Of a stretch of DNA of 64,000 nt, positions 44,472 to 55,589 are shown piece after piece (positions within the stretch are counted from its first letter, which is position 1; the number at the start of each line of letters is the position of its first letter). Location of the stretch: assembly GCF_037126465.1 (NCBI RefSeq), contig NC_088202.1, forward strand, positions 130,400,123 to 130,464,122, given 5' to 3'. The position numbers were made by a program, and so were the translations under genes. The notes under the pieces were generated by a model. It was not told the DNA's origin. It saw only the letters and a program-made list of their open reading frames with translations, and ran no database searches. The DNA is from Ornithodoros turicata. Lineage: Eukaryota; Arthropoda; Arachnida; Ixodida; Argasidae.

Positions 44472-44800
44472 ATTTCGGTACTACATCGATGCTGCGGGCA
44501 TCAATGACGTCCAGCGTAAACGGAACTTTCACCTTACAGGTCTCGAAGTGCAAGACATTTTCGAAACAGTTCACAGCGGCGGGAACACGACGGAAGCAGC
44601 ACTAGAATATTTGACGGAATACTTTGTCCCACGTAGGAATATCCCGTATTAACGCCTTGTGTTCCGGGGGGCAACCATTTTGGAACACGAAAGCGTGGAC
44701 GCCTTCACGACACTTCTCCGCACAGGAATAGTTTATCCACTTCAAGTAATCCTGCACGAACCTTGAAAAACGGCACCACTTTGTCGGACACCTTTCTTTT
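44472..44800 (+). pseudogene. Gypsy element D gag, continuation
   Basis: YYIDAAGINDVQRKRNFHLT then GLEVQDIFETV and ALEYLTEYFVPRRNIPY: the retrotransposon gag core, closely following the usual pattern RKR..LLH.AG...Q.IF and Y..AL..L..YF.P..N. A stop follows PY, and further frames carry VFRGATILEHESV-like and TLLRTGIVYPL-like sequence. Joined to RT sequence at 44819 with zinc knuckle and protease missing, so the element has an internal deletion. Confidence 0.75.
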
Positions 44801-44818
44801 TTAGTCGAACATAGCAGA

Positions 44819-45075
44819 CGGCAACAAGATGCTAGAGGCGCTAAAGAATGCAGGACGAAAAGTAAACAAAAACAAATGCATCTTCGCCATCAACAGGATC
44901 AGGTTTTTGGGACACATTTTGTACGACAAAGGAGTCAGCCCAAATGAGGAGAAAGTCAAAGCCATCAATGACGCCAGAGCTCCAGAGAACGTCAGTGAAC
45001 TGCGAGGGTTCGTGGGTCTAGTCAATTTCTGGCCAAGTTCTTGCCACAATTGGGCACATTAGCACACTGAAAAAA
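44819..45075 (+). pseudogene. Gypsy element D reverse transcriptase C-terminal part
   Basis: Reads MLEALKNAGRKVNKNKCIF, INRIRFLGHILYDKGVSPNE, KVKAINDARAPENVSELRGF and VGLVNFW: the RT thumb (LN..KC.F....F.LGH..S..G...), and connection region with the P.N..ELR.FLG..N.. block. The YxDD active site lies before the deletion and is missing. A stop occurs soon after FLPQLGT-like sequence; RNase H not found. Confidence 0.85.
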
Positions 45076-45079
45076 TCCC

Positions 45080-48000
45080 GCGAACAAGCAAATACAAATA
45101 CCCTTACGGGCTTTTTCCTTCACCCTTCCCTTTCTTTCCACTCTCCTTTCTTGAGAGATATCTTAGGCACGCAGAATGTTTCGTCTACCCAACCTTACTC
45201 CCCTCCTCCAGGATGCAACCAGTTCAAAAGTCCATAACGAAACGCGGGACTAGGGGAAAAAAACCTTTCGTAATCGATATCTGCCACCAGCTCGCTTCCT
45301 TTCTATCTTTTTTATCAGTTCGAAAGCAAAGCAAAAAAAAAAAAAAAAAAAACAGCCAATTTTAGTGCCGTTACGACGGCATTCAGCAAGCACTTCCTTA
45401 ACAATTGTGATTGTGTCGGATCGCTTATGACGGTCGTGGAGGCCGAACAGCTTCAGATCGCATTGGATACAGATACCTCAGGATTACTTACGAGGTGAGA
45501 AAACAAAAAAAATGTAGAGAGTCTTTCGTTTTTTAGTCCTTTCACGAAAGATAGGCTTTCGGTGTCTGATAACAGCAATTCTGGCTCTCTTTTCCAATTA
45601 GGATGTCACAAAGTTCTGCAATCTGCACCAATGCAAAAATAAAGCCATTCGCTAACCATCCCGACTACCTGTTTCGGAAAGATCTATTACACTTTGCAAA
45701 ACACAAGCAGAGCAGTTAAGAGAGCAGTTAAAGCAGATCTAAGACAGTGCTCTCATCCACGCACCATTTGATTACTTACTCGACTCCATCGAATAATACT
45801 TCGACAACGAAATCCTGACGCGTGAGAGACTCCGAGGGAGCAATAAAAACCATTCCTGCAGAGACGGAAAAGAAATCCGGGTTGCGGGGCTAGGCCTGAT
45901 GAAGTAAATCATGTTTTCTCTCAAGACTGGCGGAAAAGATTGAAACGACCCAAGCCACAAAACAATAGTAGGGCACGGAACACTGCCCTCGTAATGCGAT
46001 CGGATTACCTTCTCACTCATCCGGCTTTATGTGCGTCCAAGTGCGCATTCTACACTCTCAGAACGCTGCCAAGACTTCCTAACCACAGAAAAGAAAGTGC
46101 TCCTTTCGCTCGTGCGAGACCTGCTAAAGATGGACCCCAAACCAATAATGTACGCCATCTATTCGAAAGCACGGCCGGCACCACACCTTCCCGCCCAACT
46201 GCTTCCATCTCTCCGTATAGCGGCTGAGCTATGTACTCTCTCAATAGAAAGGAATAATAACGAACCCTGGGGTATTTGGGTCGTAAAAACGTGCATTGGG
46301 CTCTAAACAATATTCCCGGGTGATCCGACAAAGGGCGCAATAAAAATGATTGGAGGATAGGAACAAACATCACGCCACCCTGTGGTCGTTTCGCAAAACT
46401 TGTTAGATTGTTTATGGATATTACGCAGACAGGCCCTCCGCCTGGTCGCGTGCGTGTGTGCGTCCGTTTTATTGCGCTCCTCTCCCATTCAGCGTAATGC
46501 GCGTCTTTACGGAAAACGTATGTTTGAATGAATATGGGCACGTCAGGGAATCGCGAAGCAACAGCACTGGTTACAAGGCGGCCGTGTTACCGAAATGCCC
46601 AAGTAAGTTCCAGTGCATTTAAATTTTCTCCTTTGATCTGGCTGCGTTCTTGAAAAAAACAAAAAGAAAGCTTGTCTGTCTGTTAGGGAAAGGTGTTACG
46701 CACTGTTTCTACTTATACTTCCACTGATAGACCGTGACCGGAAGAAGTTGGTATCTTCATACTAGTCAATGTTATTAATACTAACTGCTTGGTAACCTCG
46801 TCTTGTTATTTTAGCTTACTCACGTTGGTCACAACTTCAGCAATCCGGATGGCCCGTTCAAATAGCGACAATCCTAAATAAAAGTTTCCAGGTCGCTCAA
46901 AGGAGCTCCAGATGAATTTGGTATCCTTCCAAACATTTTTTCACGCCCCTCCAACCGTAAAACGAGCTCGGCAACGATCCTGTTCACTTTTTCTGCGCCA
47001 TACATTTCGCCATCGCACTTCCATACCGGTAGCGGCAAAGATCACAAATAAAGTAACAAGAGCAACAGCGTCAGGAATGCAACGCAGCCCTCTCCCCGTT
47101 TGAGGAATAGTCTGCGACATGAAGATGTCCCCCCTGTGATAACCTTCGATATATTGATGCGTACAGGCAGAGGCTTGCGCGAAACAAACAGACGTAGAAG
47201 CACATCAAGAACAAATAGTCGAAGGGAAAACCGAGATAACTGGGTTTGAGTTGTTGCGCCGCAGGAAAACGCACACACACAAGAAAACAGATCCCAACAA
47301 CCGAAGAAAGAAAAAAGCGTGCATAGCATTCTATTTTTGAACGGGTATTGTTTTATACTCAACTCGATTTCTGCGTACTTTGTGCGCATACCGCAATAGG
47401 TCACTCGCTCTCGTTCTATTGTTCACTGGCGCTTATATGCATCGTCCACGATTTTCGGGAATATACGAGATGTACGAAATGGGAGTTTCTTTATGGATTA
47501 TGCTCAAGGAGGCGCGACATTATGCTGCGATGGCAAATGTACGTATATGTGGATCGAATGCCCGACAGCCAGAAGCAACGCTCTTCGTACTTGTTCACAT
47601 GCTATCTTGAACACCCAAGAGCTGATTTAATCATTTCGTAATAATTTTTCACTTGTTCATTTCGTATGCTGTCATCACAACATCATTAGCTCCACCAAAC
47701 CCTGGTGATCTAGTGAGCTGGAGGAGGCTCTGTCTCAGTTGTGAAGCCACAATCTCCATATTACTTTCAAGTCCAATGAAATCCAATTGATATGTTATAG
47801 CCTATAAGTGAGAGCATCGGGAGACCCTATAGTGTGTATGCATGTGAATGTTTCTGTGCATTTTGTAAATGAAATTGCAACTTTGGACAATGACGACCAT
47901 CAACTATGATCGTCCAAATTACTTAATCAGGTTCCAGTAGATCCTGAATTCGCCCTATAAATGGTGAACCGCCCGTATGTCACTCTGCTTTTAAAGAAAT

Positions 48001-48285
48001 GACATTACACTTGTAAAGCGCATAAGCTTTCGAATGACAACGTAGAAAGAGGGCTGACACTTCTGGTGACTCCATCAACGAGAACAACCGTCATGACCGC
48101 CAGTGACAACATCATGCTTATGGGCAGCATGAGGTATGGCTTCCACTGTGACACCTTCCTGTAGTTTGGAGCCAACCTTTCTTGTCTTCTGCCGTCCGTC
48201 GGCAACTCCCAAGTGAAAAAAAAAAAGGAAGAAAGAAAACCAAAACAACCCCGAACACTGCAAGTGTCCACTTTCGTCCCTGAGA
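45080..48285. other. No gene recognised
   Basis: About 3.2 kb with ORFs of up to 163 codons (46050-46541 minus) but no domain, repeat or exon signal that I can defend. An A-run at 45331-45350. Confidence 0.4.
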
Positions 48286-48291
48286 AGGCAT

Positions 48292-48364
48292 GTTAGCTTA
48301 GCTCAATTGGTAGAGCCCTGGACCGGTAATCCAGAAGATGTGGGTTCGAGTCCTACAGCTGGCT
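48292..48364 (+). tRNA. tRNA-Thr(GGT)-like sequence, probably SINE-derived
   Basis: A complete cloverleaf can be drawn: a 7-bp acceptor stem (GTTAGCT with AGCTGGC, two G-U pairs), a D arm GCTC-AATTGGTA-GAGC, an anticodon arm CTGGA-CCGGTAA-TCCAG with anticodon GGT at the standard position, a variable loop AAGAT, and a T arm GTGGG-TTCGAGT-CCTAC. There is no intron. Eukaryotes normally read these Thr codons with AGT rather than GGT. The 3' flank AACCTTTTCAGTGACTT is shared with the copy at 12134-12168. Both facts argue for a tRNA-derived SINE or pseudogene rather than a working tRNA gene, although pol III promoter boxes are intact. Confidence 0.65.
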
Positions 48365-48479
48365 AACCTTTTCAGTGACTTTCATATTTCATCGTCCCTC
48401 TAGTTACGGGTGCCTTTCAACCACATAGTTGTCAACCGTCCACCCTATGTCCGCTGAGAGCTAGATTCATTTTCATGTG

Positions 48480-49400
48480 TCGATTATCAGGGATACAACG
48501 TCCCTGAGATGTGCAGGCTTTCGTCTCTCCCTTTGAGGCCTGTTCTGTACTACTGGTGCTGCTGACGACTCCTCGGCACTGCTTGGCAGGCTGCCCTCTT
48601 GTGTGTCCCTGTTCTGATGAGCCTGTTGTTCCTTGGCTTCCAGCGGATCTAATCCGTCATCAATTTCAGCTGGTGAATTGACTTCGTTGGTCAGCCGGCG
48701 AATTGGCTTCGTAGTGAACAGTGGTACCAATAGCTTGTGGTCGGTTTCCAGTGTCGGTTTCCAGGACAGTCACGAGGTCTTCCTTGTCGATTTGGGCATA
48801 CTTTTGCTCAGCGCTGGTTAGGGCTCTGGACGCATATGCTACAGGAAGCCGATGACCTGGAAACGTTTCCTGCAGTGATACCGCACATAGACCATAGTAC
48901 GATGCAGGGTAGCGACATGTAGGGTCTTGGTACATCAGGACTAACGTCGAGGTCAAAGACGTCTCGATCTCATTGAACGCCTTTGACTGTGACGTCCCCC
49001 ATTCTCAAAATGGCGTTCTTGACTAATAGATTCCACAAAGGCTTAATCTCCGGCAGACCAACTAAAAACTTCGCCAGACGATTTGACATACTCAAGTATG
49101 TTCTCAGTTGAACAACTTCGTAGGTGGGCTCATTCTCGTGTTAGCCGACGTCATCGCTAGATCAGCTCAAGCAGCGTGCAAGAGCGTACTTCTCTTGTGA
49201 AGGTGGCACTGGCAGGTTCAGCGCAATACCACCGTCGCGTATTCGCTGTAATACTGCATGCACCCTGTCATCGTGCTCTTCAATATCTTGAAAACGATGA
49301 CGTCATCCATTTGGCACGCTAGATCCTGAAGTCCTTCAGGACTAAGCAACATCTCCCTCTTGAATAGTTCAGGTGCTGTGACTATACCGTATGAAAGTAG
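48480..49400 (-). pseudogene. Gypsy element Y: RT C-terminal part and RNase H
   Basis: On minus from 49400: a PELFKREM-like and EGLQDLACQMDDVIVF segment (xMDDVIVF is the Y/F-x-DD active-site box), connection-region fragments, then RNase H with YGLCAVSLQETFPGHRLPVA, YASRALTSAEQKYAQIDKED (Glu motif) and, downstream, a TVLETD fragment. Several stops and frame shifts. The first RNase H motif Asp is not clear. It ends near 48700, after which the frame runs into a proline/arginine-rich tail of uncertain nature. Confidence 0.75.
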
Positions 49401-49587
49401 GTCAGGCTTTCGCGCAGTCCCTCACCTTTTCCCTGTTGTTGCGCGAATGACGAACAGCCGTCTCGTACAAAACCCAAAACAGGAAGAAGTTTATTTCCGC
49501 AAGCCATCGTCTTAAATACCATTGTCGCTGGCGTGGCGATAACAACGCCACCGGGACTAGAACATAGCGAGTAAGAACAAACATCCC

Positions 49588-49735
49588 AAGCAGCACAATG
49601 TACTGAAAGTCAAGTGCAATACGGGTGGACGGTACGTGTCTTATCAATGTTCTTTAGTTTCACGAGTATGTTCAAGGCCTTCCACCTACCGTCCACCCCT
49701 ACTGCACTCGACTTTCAGTACATTGTGCTGCTTGG
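49588..49735. repeat. Inverted repeat (about 45-bp arms)
   Basis: AAGCAGCACAATGTACTGAA with AGTCAAGTGCA and GGGTGGACGGTA on the left is mirrored by TACCGTCCACCCCTACTGCA, CTCGACTTTCAGTACATTGT and GCTGCTTGG on the right. About 50 bp of spacer. It lies in or near the LTR of the gypsy element at 49815-50820. Confidence 0.75.
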
Positions 49736-49739
49736 AATA

Positions 49740-49816
49740 CGGTAGGCGCGTAACAATATAAGATAAGAGATAACAGTCTCACAATCTCTCATACGATCTA
49801 TAAACAAAGCCGCTAC
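49740..49816 (-). repeat. LTR start of gypsy element X/Y with polypurine tract
   Basis: On minus, a purine tract AGGGAGGAGG directly precedes TGTAGCGGCTTTGTTTATAG, followed by ATCGTAT. The same TGTAGxGG...GTTTATAGATCGTAT start occurs on minus at 50911, after GAAAGGGAA. This matches the PPT-LTR junction of LTR elements. The LTR 3' end is not defined. Confidence 0.65.
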
Positions 49817-50820
49817 ACCTCCTCCCTGAGTCTGAAGTCACCCCGTAACGTCACATCACCGTATGAAAGATTCAGTCGTTTAGGCGGACGCACCTTGCGC
49901 CCGTAACGTGTCACAATCGCAGCATGTTCGGGGGCCTGCAGTCCAGCATCCGGTTGATGACTTGTGAACGTTGCCGGGGAAGTAGGATCTTGTCTAGTGA
50001 ATGTTGCAGGAGAAGCAAGATCCGAAGTATTGGTTTCCCCAAAAGGCAGTTCGACCCTCGACGGCGGTGGCCTGACCTGGCCTGACGTTGTAGAAGGAAG
50101 GCTGATTACCTCAGGATAACGGAAATAATAGTAGACAAAGAGAAGATGTTCTTTTCTCTTGAAGTGAAAAAGGTCGGCTCCAAGACGTTGCCATGGTCTA
50201 GTTGGCGTAGGTGTCACGAGTAGGGGCTCTCGATGCTGATTTTTAGTCTCTGCACAATTCCTGCAACCCGCGATGAAATGCTTGAGCTCCATTACACTGA
50301 GGTCACCAGACAGACTCTCGGGCCTTCTCTCTGCATCGACGTAGTCCGAGATGACCCTCGTGTAGGAGACTCAGAATGTCTCTGCGAAGTGATGCCGGAA
50401 TCACCAGTTGTTGGTTGTGGATAAGTAAACCATTGTAGACGCTCAGATGTGCCCTCTCCCTCCAATACGGTAAGAGACCTAGCGAAAGAAAAATTATTTC
50501 CCGGGACAGCACCGCCAGCGGTACTGGCCCGTGGACCTTGCTATCGGCCGCGCGTTCGAAGACACGGCCCACCCAGGGGCGGACCGCGTTATCAAAGGAC
50601 CCTTCTCCAAATACGAAGGACCAGCTCCCTTTCGCCTCCCTCCACCGCGAAAGATCAATACGCGGATTTGAAGGGAGACCAGACCTAGTGGCACTTTTAG
50701 CCGGTCAGGCCATACTTTTTTACCGAACGAAATGACCGGCGAGCATTCCGAGTCTCGCGGCTGATGCTGACGAACAACTTCGACGGTCATTGCAGAGGGC
50801 CAGTGAACTCTGCTCATCAC
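49815..50820 (-). pseudogene. Gypsy integrase with internal deletion and insertion
   Basis: On minus, 50820-50690 gives VRQHQPRDSECSPVISF and KVWPDRLKVPLGL (the region between RNase H and IN), interrupted by an insertion at about 50575-50660. Then LLPYWRERAHLSVYNGLLI, LLHEGHLGLRRCREKARESV with the zinc-finger His pair, and CRNCAETKNQHREPL with the Cys pair. PWQRLGADLFHFKRKEHLLF begins the catalytic core (first Asp). The core is then lost: after RYPEVISLPSTTS the sequence jumps to a Pro/Ser-rich stretch and the C-terminal VTRYGRKVRPPKRLNLSY, ending at the polypurine tract. The second and third DDE residues are missing. Confidence 0.85.
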
Positions 50821-50859
50821 TTCGCTTACAAAAAGTTCGATAGGATCTGCAGCCGGCTT

Positions 50860-50912
50860 GTGTTAGGGTGGCTGACATCGATACGATCTATAAACAATAC
50901 CTCTACATTCCC
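50860..50912 (-). repeat. LTR start of a second gypsy copy (truncated)
   Basis: On minus, TGTAGAGGTATTGTTTATAG with ATCGTAT after GAAAGGGAA. It matches the LTR start at 49816, but is followed after about 50 bp by the RNase H-integrase linker of the other copy. This marks a junction between two gypsy elements. Confidence 0.6.
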
Positions 50913-51249
50913 TTTCTTCTAGTGCACGTGGAACGGTGTCATTGGATCGCTCTCAAATAAGGTACCACAACAACTGCACGTGAGGTCCACGTTCCTTCAT
51001 CTTTTTCACCATAGTGTTGTGGCCCGTCTGCAAATACCCCCTTATTGCTGCTTCCTGAGTGGAGAGACGCTTGTCACGTGCATTCTCCAACATTTTCTTT
51101 CTCTCATGCGCAGAGACGTACTATGGCCGCCATAGACGGTACTGTCGTAGCGTATTCCGAAACGCGACCGCATGAAACGGTACCATTCTTCAGGGGTTAT
51201 AAATTGATTTCGTGAGGGAGGAGGGGCTCCTGTGATTCTTGGTCGAACA

Positions 51250-51460
51250 GAATCTGCTAGTATCCTGCGTTCGCGTCAATTTTGCTGAACACCTTTGCGC
51301 CAGAAATCATAATGAGGATTTCCTCTACTGTAGGCATGATAAATCGCTCCCTCAGTATCTGGATATTGAGCTCTCCGTAGCTTGAGAGCTCCGCATATCC
51401 TGATATGTCCATCCTTCTTTCTCGCCGTACCAAGCTGTTGCACCGTCAACACGTCCACCT
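51250..51460 (-). pseudogene. Gypsy element X: N-terminal RT fragment
   Basis: On minus, GTARKKDGHIRICGALK, then QYPDTEG and, in the next frame, GAKVFSKIDANAGYW: the KKDG.IR.C.D.K, QYP and F.K.DL..GYW blocks of gypsy RT with the catalytic Asp in KIDA. Frame shifts lie between. The rest of the RT is not found before the LTR start at 50912, so most of pol has been deleted. Confidence 0.75.
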
Positions 51461-51464
51461 ACAC

Positions 51465-52120
51465 TGTCAACACCGTCACGCCTACCTACTCCATCCTCAG
51501 CTTCTTCTTCTGTACGGCTGGTCACGTCAAATGAACCTCAGGTGGTTGAAATTATCTGCAGTTCTACCCTGCGGCACGTGCAACATGTCGCCATACTATA
51601 GGCAGGCAAACCTTACGTGTAACATCACGGCACCCTTAATTTGGTAGCAAGGAAATCAGATCTCTACGTGAATACGTAACTGGATATGCGTCTGGTTCCA
51701 CCATAGAAATCATAAGGAGAGAGGCTAGAAGGAATGCTGGGAGAGAGAGAGAGTGATAGGGGAGAGCAAAGGAGTTGTACGGAGGCAAGACCCTCTCTCA
51801 ATGTCCAAGTCCGGGAGGAGTCATGATCGATATTCTGGATGCGGCTGGATTCGGCCACAGGCTTTCTACGTTTGCAGACCAAGTGCGTTCGGCGCAATGG
51901 CATCCAATCCAATGCAAGTCGCTTCCACTTCCGCTGGCCTCCATGTGCCATGCCGTGTGCGAAGTGTGTTTGTTTTGTCTGCCATCACCTAGCGCTTTGA
52001 TTCCTTAGGGAACCAGCATGGTACGGTTTAAACCTTGTGCTGCGACATGAAAGAACGGCGCACGGAACTCGTAGGAGCCACCGTTCGTAACACGCTAGGC
52101 CTACCGCATCGATCACGGCG
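51465..52120. other. Spacer between gypsy protease and RT; nothing certain
   Basis: Expected to hold the protease-RT linker, but only stop-ridden frames are visible. A (GA)n run at 51741-51754. Confidence 0.35.
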
Positions 52121-52122
52121 GC

Positions 52123-52997
52123 TCACATGTTGAGATGTCCCACTTCGCTGGCTTGGTTTCTAGTTATTATGAGATTTCTATGGGTTCCACCGCAGTCTTC
52201 TAGGCCTTCTTCATGCACCGAAGACCAGACAAGAAAGTGGTATGCAATGCCGTCAGCCGATTCCATCTCTTTAATGTGAGCCAGAATGTTGAACGCTCGT
52301 ATTACCGGTCGTCCCAGTAGCACACAAGGTAGTCCTCTCACCACGTAGACGTTCTGGTTGCTGATCCTCATTTCCACCCGGTGGCTGCCGTAAAGCGACC
52401 AAGAGTGTTCATGTCCGAACGAGCAGGCTCCAATAACCGCTGGTCAGGAAGGGCCAATTTTGTCATCGTATACTCTTGGCACTCTTCCTCTGTTGTCACC
52501 TTAAAGTCCGCGCCCGTGTCCATTTTTAATCTGATGACGCTCTTTTTGATAGTGCCCGAGATGCAGTTGGGCGACCCTGAGGTAGGTTCGGAGACATCAC
52601 CGATGAAAACCTCTTCCAGAACATCACGACTCGGCCCCGCCATCTGCTTTCTAGTGATAGTCCGAGATTTTCCGTTCACTAGACACTCCTTCCTAGTGTG
52701 AGTCAATTTACCCCCATAGTACCGGCACTTGAACGCTGATTGGCCTCGAGACCCAGACTTCCCTGTTGCTGTCCTCCAAGATACGGGACGTTTATGAGGC
52801 CCTCTCTCCTCCCGTATTTCATCCACCGGACTGCTTGTGTCAGACTTGAGTGCTTGCTGCTGCTTTTTGACAGTCCCGCAATTTATGACTTGCTTCACCG
52901 CAGACATCAGTGTGAGGTCCGGATCCAGATGCAGCCTCATGCTTAATTGCGAATCATGGATACAAACAACAATCCTATCCCGGATAAGCTCCTCCAT
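52123..52997 (-). pseudogene. Gypsy element X: gag C-terminus and protease
   Basis: On minus from 52997: MEELIRDRIVVCIHDSQLSM begins the gag C-terminal domain (LIRDRIVxGI..). CRYYGGKLTHTRKEC (about 52735-52690) is a decayed zinc knuckle in which the second Cys is Tyr. The protease follows: IRLKMDTGADFKVT with the catalytic DTGA near 52520, and, after a frame change at 52375, RGLPCVLLGRPVIRAFNILA, the retropepsin C-terminal block. Related to gypsy element C (29756-30500) by the gag C-terminal motif. The capsid N-terminal part and the 5' LTR were not found to the right. Confidence 0.8.
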
Positions 52998-52999
52998 CA

Positions 53000-54170
53000 G
53001 TGCGCCGTAACTGCAGGAGTCGGCGAGTCATTGTTGTGACCTACTCAGACCACTGTCAGTTCCAGAATGCTTTATCCATGACTATGGTTATACCGATATA
53101 ATAACTGCGCCCAGTGGCGACACCGCATTTCCACCCCTCTCGAAACAACAAAATGTACGCAAAGACTACAGTTCAAAAAACAAACCCGAAATTCACATTC
53201 ACACAGTCTTTGAAATGTGCTGGAAATGTCTTCTTCCTTGTGCTATAGCGAAATAGCGCGCTTCATGCATCTCACATTCCCCATTGACCGTCTCACAATA
53301 AAGTTGTTGTTTAGCGGGCCCCGGGGGCATGCTGACCCCCCGTTGTCTTGCTGACGCGCTGGCAGAATACCGATACCAGCGCCTTGCTTATACCCGTGGC
53401 CTTGTGTATGTAACTCTTGGTGATGTCTGATTATGTCGTCCGCGTTATGCTGTCTGGGCTCCCAATACAAAGCACCTGGCATTTGATGCGTACCAGACTT
53501 TGCGTGTTGAACTTACTCAAGTACGGCTCCTTTCGGTACTCTGGAAAAACTTAAGCCTGAGCATGGGCAAAGAAGATGAACGGACGACACATTGAGTCCT
53601 TCTTTATGGTCCTTCTTTTTCACATTATGGAGTTCCTCCACCAGTTCACCAGCATTTATGCTATTTGATCAGTTTTAACGTGCTCTTGTTTTCCTTCTAT
53701 TTCCCGCAGTAGACGTTTAAAGAAGCACTACACAGGACACAGGGCACTTTTTGCTAATGCATTGTGCTACATTGGTGGCGGTGAACGTTTTCCAAAAATT
53801 ATTGGCAAAAAAAAAAGAGAAGTAAATAATGGCTCTAAGCCTACACAATATCCACTACGCTCTTTCGTGCTCATGCCCTCATGCCCCGTCCTGCGATGCC
53901 CTGCCGACAATAGCCACACGTCATTTTGACGTCACGCTCCGTCAACCAGTCACAATATGGGACGCTTATACATTGCTTTAGTGTTATACCGGGAAGTGAG
54001 GTAAATTCTAAACATCTCTCCACTTGAAATGCACAAGATAGCTAGATCAAACCGTGCCAGACGTCCGCAATGTTCCACTTCATGTGCGCATTATATGTTC
54101 CGCGCGGTATTGCTAGGCGAGGTGACCGTGATGTGCCCTCGATCGGCTCTCCCTGCTCGCCGCGGCTTGT
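53000..54170. other. No gene recognised; possible LINE 3' stub at 53285-53312
   Basis: CACAATAAAGTTGTTGTTT at 53294-53312 matches the 3' end of the LINE at 15437, here on plus. No LINE coding sequence precedes it. Confidence 0.35.
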
Positions 54171-54179
54171 CTCAACGGG

Positions 54180-54740
54180 ACCCGTCATTGGCTAGGAGTC
54201 TGAAATCTCCCCGAACTCCAGTAACTGGCCTTGCTACACGTGCAAGACGTATAATGTAGCTGCTCTCCGAGAAGGAAAGAGAGATAGCTCTGAGACAGCT
54301 CTTAGCTCTTCGGAAGTGGACCACCGACTCCGAACTGAACCATTGTGTGCTGATTGTGTGCCCTTTTGTGACAGCGGCATTGTACGATAAGATGATGTCG
54401 TACACTATGACCACAAGGCCACTGGAGGCCACAGGTGCACGTAGTGCTTGAAGGCCGCTCTTAGACTCTGAAAGTATACTGACAGGTCACCAGGTGTTGC
54501 TTGGTTGGCAATGTACTGGACGGCACTGAAAATGGCGTACTGCTCTGCAGCCGTAGAACACGTCTGGCGCGATAAGCGCATAACATGGCGGACACTGGAG
54601 CCCAGGATGACGAACGCACAAGAAGATCCTGTGGTGTTGGTAAATGCGTCCGTGAAAATCACCGTCCTTTCTGCATGCCTTGTGATATGTTCCAGAGTGT
54701 GCTGCTTAAGGACTGGCCTTGGAGTAGATCCCTTATTCAA
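54180..54740 (-). pseudogene. LINE RNase H fragment
   Basis: On minus, TVIFTDAFTNTTGSSCAFVI (first Asp), CSTAAEQYAIFSAVQYIANQ (the Glu motif; one Glu retained in AAEQ) and DLSVYFQSLRAAFKHYV, where the third motif Asp should be and FQS replaces TDS. A frame change near 54430 leads to IILSYNAAVTKGHTISTQWF, the core of the last motif with QW, but the SH.G..GN..AD ending is lost. Family close to the LINE at 35461-37470. Inactive. Confidence 0.75.
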
Positions 54741-54744
54741 TTAT

Positions 54745-55585
54745 ACCAAGTATATCCACGATAACATCAAGGCTGATGACGTATCCAGGGGGGCAGTTTG
54801 GGATACGGAACTCTTTGCGGCGCGGAATTTCTGAAGCAGCGGGATTACGAGCCTATGTATGCCAGAGTTAGTGCGTCGCACGCAAAGTCCAAGTAAGTGG
54901 GTGGGTGGGTGAGTGAGTGAAAAAGAAAAACAAAGAAGAAAAATTGGCATCACCAACGTGGAAGCCAGCTACTCCATACCACGTAAACAACTCTGAACAC
55001 ATTAACGCATACATAGACGCTTGGAGTACAACCACCGAGATACGAAGTGTCACACAAAGTCACGGCAGTCAAAAAAAGAAAAGAATAGTTGTACCGCGTA
55101 CACCAGATGGAAAGCCACTAAAGCCCCCTGACTTCCAAAGCAGTCACGTAGGTTTTTCGCCACGTTGCGAAAATGGTGTGTTCTGCTGTGACCACTGCCA
55201 GATGGATTCCTGAAGTTTAGCTGTCCAGGAAGCTCAATTGGGAACGTTTTGAAGACGGTCATTCCACTCGCAGCTTCAAAAGCTTTCCAATTCATTCGCA
55301 ACTGAGGCCTCTCGAGGTAGCTGCCGAAGCCGTAAGGGTTGCTTCACCGCTGCCACAACGTCGTGTAGAAGCGGTATAGGTATAAAGAGACAGCCGAAAC
55401 ACCAGATACAAACAGTCTATGTAGTGTGTTCTACACTACAGTTTCCCGCAACATCTTTATGATGGGGGAGGGGGAGGGGGGGACTCCATCATGAGATGAT
55501 GGAGTCCCATATCTCATGGGACTCCACTGCGATGATACCGTGATACCGTAGTACCCGTATGGATATGTTCATTCTCAAGGAACAA
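54745..55585. other. No gene recognised
   Basis: A GTGGGTGGGTGAGTGAGTGA simple repeat at 54898-54920 and a G-rich run at 55464-55480. No motif. Confidence 0.4.
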
Positions 55586-55589
55586 GAGA

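Noticed and set aside
46050..46541. 163-codon minus ORF
   Set aside because: No recognised motif, an open overlapping frame on the other strand, and no splice or promoter support.
47042..47404. 120-codon minus ORF rich in Leu/Phe/Cys, possible membrane protein
   Set aside because: Hydrophobicity comes from pyrimidine-rich low-complexity sequence; no conserved pattern or exon signals.
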